Source: Tachypleus tridentatus
Taxonomy: Eukaryota > Arthropoda > Merostomata > Xiphosura > Limulidae
NCBI RefSeq assembly: GCF_004210375.1
Contig: NC_134829.1
Span: 26,738,034-26,802,033 of the forward strand
Length of the DNA stretch: 64,000 nucleotides
Direction of reading: 5' to 3'
A program made the translations under genes and the position numbers. Below the pieces are notes generated by a model. The model did no database searches. It saw only the letters and a program-made list of their open reading frames with translations, and was not told the origin of the DNA. Below are positions 23,401 to 38,400 of this stretch, in pieces (within the stretch, counting starts at the first letter, position 1; every line of letters begins with the position of its first letter).

Positions 23401-26400
23401 AATTACAGAATACTACAGTTATAAAATAAATTATTCTGAACTAACCATAATGTACAGCAGATAGTTTAGGTGGGACATATATGTTGGACCTCTCTTCCTT
23501 CTCTTCATCAGAAACTGATTCATCTTCATCATCATTAGCTAACTTAACAAACAAAATTAAATGTGAAAAATTAAAGGGCACAAACAACTTTTACTGTTTG
23601 CAACCTTTGAAATATGTTTATACTTCATAAACAAATACTAAATATTGTCTTATAAATACTAAACATTTAAATTAAGAACTAATGAAGAACATGTAAAATA
23701 TATCTTACAAAGTTGAACAAAATAAGCATCAAAACGAATAGCCATGAAAATATATTCACATAAATCCCTCCATACATGCAATTTCCCTGAAATACCGGTT
23801 AGAGGGATTGACGTTAACTATGAATGCAATTTTAAAATGTTTTCATACACAAGTTTGACTATAAAATAGTTGGCATCTAATAAAATTCTGATAACAAAAG
23901 CATGAACACCTTAATGAGCATAAATAAAAATACAATACTTCAGAAAACAGTTACACATAGTTTACAACCACATTTTCAAAGTATGTTTTAAACCAGACCA
24001 TATTGTCCTGAAAGTAAACTGTCCATCAGACAGCAGTTGGTTATGAGTTCCAAGAATATATATATTTCTAAACTAAAATTGAAAAGAACAAAAAATAAGG
24101 AAATAATTTATTGAAAGACTAAATAAGTACTACAACTAACCTGATTAGACTTAAGACATATAAGTGAGAAAAGTCAAAGTAGCATCAGTAATATGTGTAG
24201 CTAGATTTAAAAAAAAAAACATGAGAGAGAGAGAAATCTTATAAAACCCAATCAAATGTTACTGAAGGTGGATCAGATTAAACACAAAACAAGTCAGCAG
24301 GTCCTTGTGAATAAAAGTCAAGTTATCAATCAGAGGTCTTAAAAAGTCTCCTGGACCACACTTACATAAAAAACAGTGCTCTTGTTTCTAAGTATACCAT
24401 TTCACTAGCATCCACAAGTACCTATAAATGTTATTTTAAAAATGCTTTTTATAGCCTCCATTAATAAATAATATGACCACTATTTGTACATGACATACTA
24501 AAGGACAAATTAAAAAAGACAGCACAATAACCATAACCTCCAGAGATCCTGTTACAAGGTGTAAGCAACAATGATTTATCTCTCAATCACCCTCAACTGG
24601 TATAATGATCTGATATACATAAACTGTGTTTCTTTCTGTGGCATCATAAAACTCATCTTAAACATTGTATTTAAATTGTTTTAAAAACTTATTGATAATT
24701 TATAAATATAAAAGATGCATTAACACACTTTCAAAATGTATTTTAAAAACTTTAAACATAATATAGAGGTATTATTTTACTGAACTACTTTCTTGTTTCA
24801 CGAGAGTGGTAATATTTATGTCCTACATTTCAGGGATAATATTAAACTGCCTAAAAACTACAAATGGAAAACAAAAACAAATGCTAACAGACCTAATGGA
24901 CCAATTAAGAGGATCTCTTTACAACTTCAATGTATTTTTCAAAACACAAAGCACTGAAAAAAACATACAATTGAAACCTAACTCAGAGTTAATTAACACA
25001 ACAAGAAAAATTGAAAACCTGAAGCACGAAGTAAAGAGTAAAAATTAGTGAAGGTATATTATAAAATTACGGGCAAAACACAAAAGTAGAAAAAAATTAT
25101 TTTCAACTTACTTTGCTTATTAAACTATCTGGATTAGCTCGGAACTTCAATGGATCGTCAGGGTCTAAAGAAAATAATAAAAGAAAAAATAAATAATTCT
25201 TTCTAAGTTTTAAAATTCAAAAGAAAGTATTAAAGCCATATTTATGTTGTATTATATGACTACTAGCATCAATAAGAACAAATTAAAACATTACAATATC
25301 ATTGTTAAGTGTTGAAGTTACTGAGAAAAACAGCCGATTTTATGACCATTATCAAATGGTAATTTAGTTAAAATATTTATAATAATTTGATAGTTTTTTA
25401 AACGAAACTAAAAACTGAAATTAACTAATGCTGTACATTTTAAAAAATGCCAAAATAAACTAACATTTTTGAAAAAGAATTGATAAAAAGAATTTGTTTT
25501 TAACATGGTCATAACTACTGTAACTTATTTATATATCTAAATTTTTATTCAAATTCCTCTGCATTTATGAAAAAGTTCCTCAATTCTGATAAAAAAAAAC
25601 AGCACAAAACATTCTGATATAATTGCCTGAAAGGCTTTATTTTGATAATAAAGCATATGTTTTTAATTTTATCCAGTGTTTAAATCATAAGAATTATGCT
25701 TAAACAAAAATATTCATGAACATTTCCATAAACTTTTTTCTAACATGTTCTGTTACTTGTTTCGATCTTACAACATTTAACATTTATGTATATTCTACAA
25801 AATACAGTGTATAGTAAAACATTTTATAAAAATTTTCTACAGTCCAAAGAAACAAATGCTTTTACATTTACATTAATTTTTCCAATAATAAAAAGTTAAT
25901 AATTAGCTTTAAAACTACCAATGAAAGCCACATCAGCTTTTTGTCACAGCATAGCAGCTCACAGAATGGCTCTTGAGTTTTTTCTCAAGTACAAAGCTTT
26001 AGCTCATAGCTGAACCTCTTAACTGACTTGAGATCTGACTACAACAGCAGCTACTGAAGATTTTATCATTAATAAATTTTTATAACCTATATATTTAATA
26101 AAGTGTTCATAAGCCCATAGCTTTTTTCAGAGGACCAGAACAGTAATGTTTAATGAATGGACATGCTCCTGAAGTTATGAGAGCTCTACATTCAGATCAA
26201 AAGAGACCAGTCAAATCACAAAACTGGCCTAGTCAATAGGAACTCAGGAGGATAAAAAAAGACACAAATATGAGCACTACAACTCTAGTACAGTGCAATG
26301 TGAGCATCAGAAAGGTTAACAAAGGATTAACAGAAATAATTAACCCTTTTCATACGTAAAACACATCGAGCTGATTCCTGAAAAGTGTCAATTATCCACC

Positions 26401-29400
26401 AAAATATGAAACTAGAATGTGATCTTTTCTTGTCTTTTCATAAAAGCATGGGGTAAAGGGGTAAATCTGTTAAATATATTGTAAAGGTTAAGTTATTCTA
26501 CATCCTTGATGGAACTATGAGACATCATGGGGAGAATGGTTTTCTTGTCACCAATGTCTTGAATACTAAACAAGAAGATGCATACAAAGAAAGACAGTGT
26601 ACTCACTGACCCATCATCAGCCACCAGATTGTATCCTCTGTTCACTTTCAACCAACGACAAATGAGTGCTGATAATGCAGCCATAGAATCTGTCCACATT
26701 AAAGGCAAAGTGCATGAGTAAGGTTTCCAAAGTATTGTAGAATTCTTGATATTTACTTAAGCATTCATATCAGAATTGACACCAAATTCAGATTTCATAG
26801 GTACATTAAAAGCATAACTTTCAACAACAAATTCTAAACATAAAATAAAGGAACATAATAAAAATGAAAGTAAAGATCAGATAGACAGATCATCCCACTC
26901 CAAAACCTTGAAGGGTCTCACTGATGAAAAAATGATCTGAAATCATTACTTAATATGGAAACTGTCTGCAACCAAAACGTAGACTGAAAAAATCCCACTT
27001 TATGTTTGGCCACTAAAAAGGAGAGACAGACACTAACTAAGAAGTACACGAAGAAAGCTAGGCAGGAAGATGAACAATAATTGCTGATCATCTCAAAGGA
27101 TAATAAACAAATATAATCTAAGATGTTACAACCTTAACCAATATACTTCTGAACAGAAATTTAGTTTGGGTGCAAATTAAATAACAGGATGAGCAATTGC
27201 CAAGTTTTTTATATTATTATTTTGAGAAAAATGACATTTTGAACTAGCATGCTTTATCAGACCATACAGCTTACATAACATACACAAAGAATGTATGTTT
27301 TCCCTTCTCACACTACAAAACATAATTCATTGTTAAGAAGATATTTTTATGTATGACTTTTGAAGTAGCTGATGTTTATATAATTTTCTGCTGATACAGA
27401 AATGATAATATCTTTATATTTATCAATATTGAAATTATCTCATGTTGTTTTCAAAAATTTCCTCTGCACAATTCCTTGTGAATTTGTCACTGAGATACTG
27501 AGCATAATGTCTGAATCACAGTTGTGGTTTGAAAGGAAAAGCATTTCTAATAACTAAATAGTTTTCACTTACCAAGCTGTTCTGTAGTTCCTGTTTTTAT
27601 TAGTTTATCAAGTTGGTACTTCAGCTTTTGTTCTATAGGTCTTATTTTTTCAAGAACCTATAAATGAAAGATATTAAATATGTTTATAAAGATAATTATG
27701 AATAACTTTCCAGAAGCTACAGAGATTCTAGAATAGGAAAATTAAAAACTGTCAAAAACAGGATAATTACTTTTTTTCTTACATGTTTTCAGATAGTTTC
27801 ATATTTAATAAAATATATTAAAAAAGAAAGATAAAAGCACACAACATACAAATTCAGGTGTAATGAAATACTGCAGTTCTACAGTTATAGTTCTACACTT
27901 AAATACATCATTCTTAACTGAACCAAATCAAGTTTACATGAAGTCTACAGTAGTATTTTAAATACATTTGTTTATTGTATGAAAATGTTGTGCCAAGAAG
28001 ATTACATACTTAGTATCAAAAATCATCCAATTAATTTTAAAAGTTATACAAGTTTTGAAATAAAAATATTTCTAGTGGTTTTATGGCATGAAAGAAAAGA
28101 GTTATTTATTACAAAAAAACTAAGCAACTTTTTCTAAATTATATTTCTTTTTTTTACAACGTTAAGTGGTCTTTGGAATAAATTACTGTTCAAAGAGTTG
28201 GAGAATTGTAATCCAAGTATTAAAAGACCTAAAACAGAATATGATTTTGGAAAATTAATGTATGACTTATAAATTAAAGAGACCTTTATCTTGAAAGAGA
28301 TCTAATTTTTTCTTCTGAAATGACCTGTATAAAATTATGTTTCCATAGCCTTGTAAACAAATGTTCAGGATTGTTCATCATTCTACTTATGAATAATTAA
28401 TTATTCATACTTATTAATATTTTGATGCTATACATACTTGAAACAGTAATCACTTATCAGTTTCACAAAAGGCAGATAAATAAAAGTGTATTTATTTATT
28501 TGTATAGATTACGTAAACATCAGTATTGAAGATATAAAAAATATATATATATATTTTTTTAATTTGCTTTTCTATACCAATAACATAAAGATATTTAATT
28601 TTGAAATTAAAAATTAAGGTTAATTAAGTTTGTCTATAGTTGTGAAGTCAGCATTAAATCAACCTCCTTCTCAACAAAATTCTGTACTCAAGACACTTAA
28701 CATAAGTTTGTTTCTAGATGAATTTAGGAAAACGTTAAACATCTCTTTACAAATAATTAAATAGTACATTTATATTTCTTGTTGAGTAAAGAATTTTTGC
28801 TCTTGTATTGAAAACAATCAGTATACTGTAGCTTGTTACATATACTGTACTAGAATAATGTATGTAAAATTTTAAAGTTTTATTCTCACATTGAATGTGC
28901 AAAGAAAATATTTTAATATTAAAAATAAATTATAAACTTAACATTTTTTCATTAATTTAACCATACTAGCTTACATAAAAAATGTAAACACAACATTCTG
29001 ATATTCTGTATAAGCTATTACAATAAACCCACTATAAATCCACAAAATAAAATAGCCTGTAACCATTTTACGTACTTTAAAAAAACAGTTAAATCATTAA
29101 ATGTTTTTTACTTTAATGTAGTATATGAAACATAATAAGTCATGTGCATTTGAAGTGTGATTAACAGTTCAAAATAATAACTAATAACATTTCCTAATTA
29201 TTTTTTATTTGGTTTATAATTGTGTAATTTTTTTAATATAGCCTGTTTAACCAGCCCAGTACAATTTTCTATTAACAAAAATGTTGCACACTTTATAAAC
29301 ACTAAAAACTACTAAATATGAAGCTTTTCATTCAATAGAAACTTTCCTAAACAAGTGAAAATTGAGGCTACAAATGATTTCAGGAAGAAAATTGACATAC

Positions 29401-32400
29401 AAGACATGAAGTTTTGCCACTCAAGCAACTATAACTTAAATATCACAAATCCATTTTTACTTCATTCATTATCAAGAATGGAATTGGAAAAGGATTACCA
29501 AGCTACCTACACCACAATTACATTTTTAAAATCATCTAATAAGAAACTTGATTGAGATTTAGAGAATATATATACATTTCAATATTAACAAGAGAAGAAT
29601 ATATTTAAACATATACATGGAACAATAAAAACTCACAGTTCTAATTTCCACTAGCCTTTCCACTGCTGTTTCTCCACTGATTTTCTGGCCATTAAGTTTT
29701 CTCCACATTAAGAAAGCAAGGTTTGTCAAATAACTTAACAGCATGTGGTTTTTCACTTCTAAAATAGTGATGCCCTAAAAGAATCTTGGAACACTTAAAA
29801 CAAAATTAAGATACTGAAAATAATTACTCTAAGTCTCCTGATAAAATCAAAATAACATACTTAAAATTAATTGCAAAAAATTGCTTAATGTGCAGTAAAG
29901 GCACAAGTATTTTGAGTGAGAATTAAAATTTCTCATATGTTTATATACTTTACTATACCATTCACATTAGATGGCCTTTTGAAATCTATATCAATACAAG
30001 AGACAGCATGCCAGTTGAAAGAAAATATACGATGGTTTTAAAATTAATTACTTTATAAAATTATTTCCAAACATTTATATTAAAATTATACCCACTCTTC
30101 TTTTTATGGAACAGGTTAAAAATAACATTTCTTCAAACTATAACTGATATCTATGCACAAATAATCAATAAGGCCATACAATATTTAATCTTCTGTTAAA
30201 CAATAGAAACTGAGAGTGGCCTGTGACATTATCAATCAATCTACAAATATCAGAAAGGAAATCTCTTAAATTAATACCTTTAATATTACACATGTGATTC
30301 ATGATCTTAAGTTTATGAAAAATATTCAAATTTAGCAATGCTCAGTATTTATATGAAGGTATTTCTGTAAAGATATGCAATTTGTGAATTTTTCTGGTAC
30401 CTATATCACTAACCTGAAGGTAATCTTTTCCATTTAATACTTTAAGTTTTTATACTTGGTATAAACATGTATATTTATTATGTTCTATATAACTTTGTTT
30501 TTCTGAATCTTGGGTCTTAAAATTTCAATGAATAAAGTGTCTTTACTCCTGAACATCCTCTCACAATCACTTAACTGAAACCTAGAATACCACAGTTCCA
30601 TGGGTGCTTTTGAACAAATGATATGATGCTGGTTGTTCTTTTTGAGTGTTCCTTCAAGCATTTCATGTGTGTGAAAAGTTGAACCAATTTCTTTTACAGC
30701 AAATCAAAGAAAAATGAATTATAAATCTATTTGTGCTCATGGAAACAAAAGTTGACTTTTGGAAATGACTAAATAATCAAATGAGATATAGTTTTGAAAA
30801 ATAAAAGATCTAATGGAATTTTATCTGCATTCATTAAGTTATTTTGTTCTTATTAGTGTTTTTAAAAAGATAGTGTTCAAATTAATCCTTTTCACCTTTC
30901 TAACATTTGAAAAAAAACAACCCATACATAAGCTATTACTGCATTTATATTAACCCTAATTTTCCCAACAGCTCAGAAATAAAAATAATTTCAATTGTTA
31001 AAACTTTGCTGCTTTTAAGAAAACAAAATAAGGAACTTCAAATCAGTAGAAGTTCATATTTCAGAAAAAACAATTATATAATCATTGTGATACGTAACAA
31101 ACCTTTTTTGTGGAAAGATCTCCATTCTGAACTCTCTGAAGTAAACTGTTTACTGTAGTTAGAGCTGTATGTACATGATCTTTAACTAGGCTCAGATAAT
31201 CAAGAGCTTCAGGAAGATCATGAGCAATGACTCTTTCTTTATACTATGAATATAAAAAGAATATTTAACACTGTAACCATAGGCTGTAAAAACATTTTTT
31301 ACCATAAAGTTTAACACCATTTCAATTGTATGTCAATAAAAGCTGTACAAATTTTTTCTTCATGATACAATTCTTATTGATGTGCAGATAACACTGATAA
31401 AAACCAATAAATCTACTGGTAGCAATCCACATCAAGGCAGCTTGCAGGAAAATGTTTTCAAATACTATTAGTGCCCCTTTTAATAAAAACACTAATTAGA
31501 TCATTAATACTGAAATGTTTAAACAAATTATAACTGTATCAAATGTATGTTTTATCTCTGTTTCTAAAAGTTTTGTATTTTGCAATATTTGACATCTTAG
31601 GTCACTTTCTTTAATTCTCCTTAAAATTAACCTGAACACACGAATTTCCAACAAAGTCCATGAATAGGTAGGCTTTGAGATTAAATAAGTCACATACTAA
31701 AATTCCAGTAAAAGCAAAGCAAGTAGAAGGCTTAACAAATGGTACAAATAAGTAATCAATCTAAATTAAAGAGGAAAAAAAATCCTTTACAAACAGAAGA
31801 TACTGATTTGTGGTTTCTGTTAATCAATTAATCAACAGGTTTGTTAATTAATTGAATCCATTTAGTTCGAAACACACATACCTGCACATCCAAAATGTTT
31901 TAAAAATAATCTAGACATTTCCTACTTGACAAATGAATTGCTAATGTCAATTAGAGACAACAATATGGTTGTCATTTTGTTTTCAAATATGCTCTGATCA
32001 CCCACTGATATTGTGTATATCAAATAAATTGATAACTAAATAAAAAAAACATATTTTACTGTCACTGATAACAACAATATTTCTAATAAAAACAAATCAC
32101 AACTGCAATTAGAAAGAATCACGTAGTCAGTTGGTCAAACCATTTATTTCATTAGTTGATGAGGATAAATGTAAAAATAACATTTAATAAAGATCTAGTT
32201 TGTTATAACATTTTACAGTTGTCTACCACATCACTAAAGAAGTAAACTAAAACTAGCTTATCTGGTATGAACATGATGATTTCATCTAGAGAATATAATT
32301 AAAAAAAGAACAAGTTTACAAACATTGCAACTCAAAACAAAATAATAATATGTTTATTAGAAAGTAAAGACAACTAATTTGAATCCAAATATCAACAGGA

Positions 32401-35400
32401 TACATTTACCACGACTTAAGCAATCTCCAGTAATCTGACTTTTCATACTGCATACATAGTCCTGTCTAGACAAACTACTTGTACCCATGTGCATCTGCAC
32501 AACTTTTTCTGAGTGGTGGGAGAACAAGTACTGTGAAATTATGAATTGAACTTTAAAAATTCATATACACAGACTGAAGGAATAAAGAGAAAATTATGTT
32601 TCCCATGCAGGCATCCATACTTGGACCTAATGATGGTAAAATTTTCTTCTATTGTGTTAAACTTGTTATAAGTTTTCCTTCCTTACCAATCAACCCATTT
32701 CTAAACTGTATAAGCATATCTCATCTTGAGTTATTTGTTTCCTTGCTGAAGGAAATACCTGTAGCTTTCAAATAGATATACAACAATTTCACATTAATAC
32801 TTTCATATTGATAAAGTAATACTTACAGAAACTATAAAAAAAACTCTTAAAGCTATATATTGACTATAAAGTGACAGTTTAATTCTTGTCCTTTTTAATA
32901 ATACTTAAACTTTCTTTATAGCTGTTTTCAAAGATGTTATGTTATAGTCAATTGTCAAATCATTTGACCTGTCACTGTAACAAAGTAACAGCCAATGCCT
33001 AAACAAAACTGAGGGAAGTGCTCCAAAATCATACAATGGATATGTTCTCATGGAGTGATAAACTAATTCATAAAAAAATTAAGAGTTATTCATTGGGATG
33101 AGCAGAAAAATTCTAAAAAAACACACAGTTGAAATATAAATAGAATTAACATATAAAATTGAATAAAAACTGTATAAAGTCAGAGTTCAGGTACAATAAT
33201 TTAGAATTAAGTTATAGTTAATTTTTTAATCATATACTTTGTACATAAAAATGTCTCATCTATACAAGTTAACTCCATTGCATTGTTAGAATTTTAGAAA
33301 CAACAATAGGTTTATTGACTTATCAATCACATGCTGTAACAATACTGTTACACTTTTATGATTCCAGACATCAATTTACAAAATATGAAAGCCATTAAGG
33401 AATTAACAATAATAAAACAAGAATTTAGAAACTTTATTCAGACAATACAGTATTAGTGTGTAAATAAGAAACAACCATGTTTAAGTTTTCAATGCTAGCT
33501 GCAACAATGTTTTGCTTTTTACAACAAGGATAAAATACTATTGTATCAAACAGCTATGATTGGTGTGATCAAATTACAAACCAGTCAACTTATCTGATAA
33601 AATACACTAAATCAAGTGACACCTTCTAAGCCTGGATATTAGAAGCAAGTATTAAACCTTAACAGCATGATGGTACTTGTATTCTAAGTGCATATAAACA
33701 AATGAAAAAATTCACACATACTGAATGTAACAAACACAGATGTTTGACTGGAGACTCTGAGGGATGACAAATCCACTCCTCAAATATAATTTTCTTGTTA
33801 ATATTTTAAAAGTAAGCTGTCTAACAATGTAACTAAATTTTTAGTATTTCTTAAATGGAAGAGACTCCAACTGGTTATAATCCAGCAATTTCAAAGCTTA
33901 TATTTTTTTATTTCTGGAAGTATGATTGAAATAAAAACAAGTTAAAACCAAAAATTTCAGATTTTTTATTAAAGTTGTAATTATATATAATCATGATCCA
34001 TTATAAATAGGAAGCCTGTTTTCAAAGAAATATTTTAAAAGTTACTATTTACAGTCAGAACACTTGCATTTTGGACATCACCAGTACAAAAACATCTTTC
34101 TCAAAGAATTCTACTTTCTAAACAATACAGAATTAATTATATAAAAAGCCTATATTTTAACAGTTACAGGTACATTAAAAAATACTAACTTTGACAAAAA
34201 CAAATCTATAAAGTATAGATACATTGTTAGTGTCTGGAAAAAAAATCAAGGTTCTAAATTTTACCATGGCAATGTTTAAATTTCAAATGAAAAGGTCACA
34301 ATGGCCCAAAAATGATAAAAAAAAAACTATTATAAAATTAAGTAACAGAACTATAACAGCACACCCGCTCTGATGCTCAACACTCAAGAACTGATTGAGG
34401 ACAGAGCACAATCCAGAAAATATCAGATAGAGAGCAGCACAAACTGAGTTGGAATATTGACTTCAGAAATTTATGTGGCCCATTCTGACCACACCCTACC
34501 AACTGAGGATTAATTCACATTAATATTTTTATACTACCTTGGAAATAATCGATCTTTGGCTGAGGCCTTGACTGGATTGTTGTACACTACAGCCATGTTA
34601 TTTTCATGACAATAATCCAATATGACAGCTAATCCTTCTTTTTTATATTACATGTATAAGGATGTCTGGCTGTTTTTATTATTAATTTCTCAACAAGATT
34701 AGTACCTGCTTATATTAAAGAATACTGTTACATAATTATAAATCAGAAAAATGAAACAACACAAAAAATGAAGAACATCTACACTTTATGTAGTCAAAAA
34801 GGTAGCAGCAAGTGCAGCTAATCATCTGCCTTCACCCTAGACAGCAATGCAAAACTAGTCAGTGACAGATATCCTTAGCAACTTTGCCATAACAAAGACA
34901 GGATAACAAATTTGGTGACAATGGTAATCAAAACAAACACCTTTGAATCACAAGGCACTTTTCCTTTGAATTTTCATGACAATCAATTTAACCAAAATTT
35001 TTCTTAACCAACTGCCAGAATAATTAGAAACACTAGTTTCAATCAGTTGACGGTATTTGTGACAAAAAAGATTTTAGTTATACTTTTGTTAATTAATTAT
35101 TTTACATGAAACTAATTGATGCTTATAGGCAATTAAATACATCAGTTATATATCTCAGCTTTAGTCAAGATAACTGTTTAATGTAAATTCAACACACAAA
35201 ATACAGAATATGCACAACAAGAGATCATTTAGGCCTTCAACTGTTCTTGAAAACCCACCCTCAAGAGATATAAAAATTCAAACTCATCCGTTATTTTTCA
35301 ATAAATCATTACTTACCCTATTAAATTCTTGTCAAATGCTGGCATATGCTATTGCCAACAACAACTCATTTCATAAGCCAATCACTATGTCAGAAAAATA

Positions 35401-38400
35401 AGACTATCTTAAGTATAACCTAGGTTATCTTTTCCAAATCTTAACTTCATGTCCTCATCTTTAAAATCCTGCCCCAAAAGATAGGTCTTTCTTCTACCAG
35501 TCTTATGGATATTCTTATATATGCTTCAATAAAATCACCTTTTACCCATACTTTTTCAAAGCAAAGTAAAGATCTTAATTTATCCTCAAAAAATAACTCA
35601 TCTTTGAAATAATTCTAGTAATGTAACCAATTAATAGAGCCATCAATAAGCAAGTACTACTAATTACCTATTTTTAGTACGAATATTTTTCCATTTGGCA
35701 AGAAGAGTGATAAATAATTCAAAAATAAAACAGTTGCAACTTTTACAGTAGACAAGTTCTCATTTAACTACTATAAAAGTTACTTTTATTTCATATCAAT
35801 ACAAATTACTCAGTTCAGTAGGTTCCTCACTAAACATTATGTAATAACTCAAATATACCACACAAGTTTATTCTGCTACAGTGTATTCTGTTGAAAACAC
35901 TACTGAAAAGGAGAATCAGTAATACTCAAATTCATTTTTGGTCAAAATGATAATTTTTTCAGTTCTGATTTAAATTTTACAGCATTACTGAATGAGCTTT
36001 TAAGAACTTTTCCTGTAAATTTAAGGGTGCATAATGCTAATGTAACAACATATCATATTACAATAAACCTTTTGCTTACGACAGCAACAATGAACAAGTG
36101 AGGGTCAGTTTTCACTCAAACCTTGGGTGATTCTGACTTTTCTAAAATAAACTCAAAATGGCTCCCGTACGTCCCTATTATAGTTTCCAGAATCTGTTTC
36201 TTTTTTAATTTTATAACCATTAACCCTATCACTACAGGCTTAGTAAAACATGCAGGAGTTTGTCTACACATTTGCACACATTAAGTATTTGCATTATAAC
36301 TTGTGATACAACAGGTGTATTTTTACAAGATTTAGTAAACATTATAAGTATTTTGTATATGAAAAAATCAGATTTTTTAATGAAATATTTTACTAAAGAT
36401 TCATTAGTGAAAATAGAGTTTGTTTCATTACTAGTCTGAGTGCAAAGTGATTTCATGTTGTGATTAAAAAAAAACTGTTCTTCATCCCAAAAATCTCAAA
36501 TATTAATTGTGTAATCTCTGAAACCTCCTAAATACATTTCAAATATTTGTTCTCAGTAAGACTTTATGTTATTTACTATTCTGTATCTGTGGTGTCTGTC
36601 AATTGACCAACCTTGTAACCACCAAGAAAAAATTAAGGAATGAATACATATTATGCTTTTTTCATGCAAGAATGGCTACATATAACATAAAAATAAGTCT
36701 AAGTAACTTAAGTCTCAAAATCTATATATGAACATATATCTTTATTATTTTTTATTATATTGACCTTCCAGTCACACTTAGCTAGCATTACATAACTTGC
36801 ATTGATGCAGTGCATGTGCACTCAGGTCACATATCCAATAATATAAAACTGATCTTTAGTCTACACTGTTTTGGCTCTGTCTTAGTGAACTGGTATTTTG
36901 CAATATACTGTCCCATTTCAATTATTATACATTATATACATGTATATAGATTATTACTATTTTACTATTTAGAAATAAATTATTGAACTTATTTTTCTTA
37001 AAATGTAGAACAATAAATCAAGAATTAAAGCAAACAATTATCTCTTCTTGCTATCACCTTTGTACTTGGTTGTTGCTGGACAAAGGTTGGTAAATCTTTT
37101 AAAATTTCACACATGGAGGATATCAAACACAATTTTTTAGGTTTTATATACACAGTTGAATAACAAAAGAAAAAAACGTAAATAATTACAGTAATTACAC
37201 TGATACCACAGAATTCCACTATAAGCTTAGTATCTAAGACATATTTAGATTTAAAAAAATACGAAACTTCGAGCAGACTAAAGACACAACCTACCTCCTT
37301 GAAAACATGGATTGAAAGAACACAGTAGCCTTTTCACAAATTAAAATGCTTGAGAAAAATCTCCACAAGAGAAGAGTATCATTCACTCAGAACTTGAGTA
37401 GACTTGCTTAGGTGGAAAAGTAATTTTGGCAGTGTATTAGATTTAAAACACATGATAAATGTGTAGGCATCTAAGATGCAAATTAGTTGAATTTTTTTTT
37501 TAAACATGCTTGGAAACTGAGACTCATGTTGTGATTGACTGGTTGCTGTGGTTCACGTGATTCATAGCTGTCAGGTGACAGAAGTTATAGATCCTATGAA
37601 TATCAACATCACAATGCACTAGAAAAGCCTCTCACAACCTACATTAACTGCAACTAAAGCCAAAATAATTTTTAAAATGCCATAGAAATTTAACTAGACA
37701 GTTGTTGCACATTTATATTCACCAAATATTTTGTATTTCATTTTTATCTCAATAATTAATTAGATAAAAACTTCCAAAATGTTTGGTAAAGATGAGTGAA
37801 ATTTCCCAAATGACACTATTCACATGATGACATATCAGAACTAGGTTAACTTATACTGAACTTTAGTAATCAAAAAAGAAACTACTGACAAAACATTTAA
37901 CAATGTCATATTATAAAACAGAAATTTTTGAAAACCCCATGTTTGCTACCATCTGAGGATTTTTACAGCTTAACTATAAAACTTAGGAAGATGTTATAAT
38001 TAAATAGTTAAATATTTTCACCTAAGATCAATAAATCCACCTGAACTCTATGTATAACAGTTAATTTAGTCTTAAACAATGATGTACACAATAGATTATA
38101 AAGAAAACACTTTCAAACAACTTATATTGCACATGTGCAATGCAATACCAAAAAATAGCTATTGCATTAATATAATACACTTTTTAAATGGCAAATATTA
38201 TTAGAATTACTGCAAAAGAAATTAGTTTGCTACATGGGTCAACCACATTTGTTTAGATTATTATCAGAACACAGTAAAGTAGGCCAAGCATTAAAGAAAA
38301 AACAAAAAAGATCCAGATTTGATCCTTAAAAATGTTTTACATAAAAGCCAACAAACAAGTTTATGGAAACTATCAATAACTGAAAAATAAACAGAGACTT

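Noticed and set aside
26493-26708. 71-codon open stretch on the minus strand in NGDN intron 4, with a GTGAGT inside it
   Set aside because: No acceptor in a frame compatible with NGDN and no recognisable protein; the phases of exons 4 and 5 already join directly.
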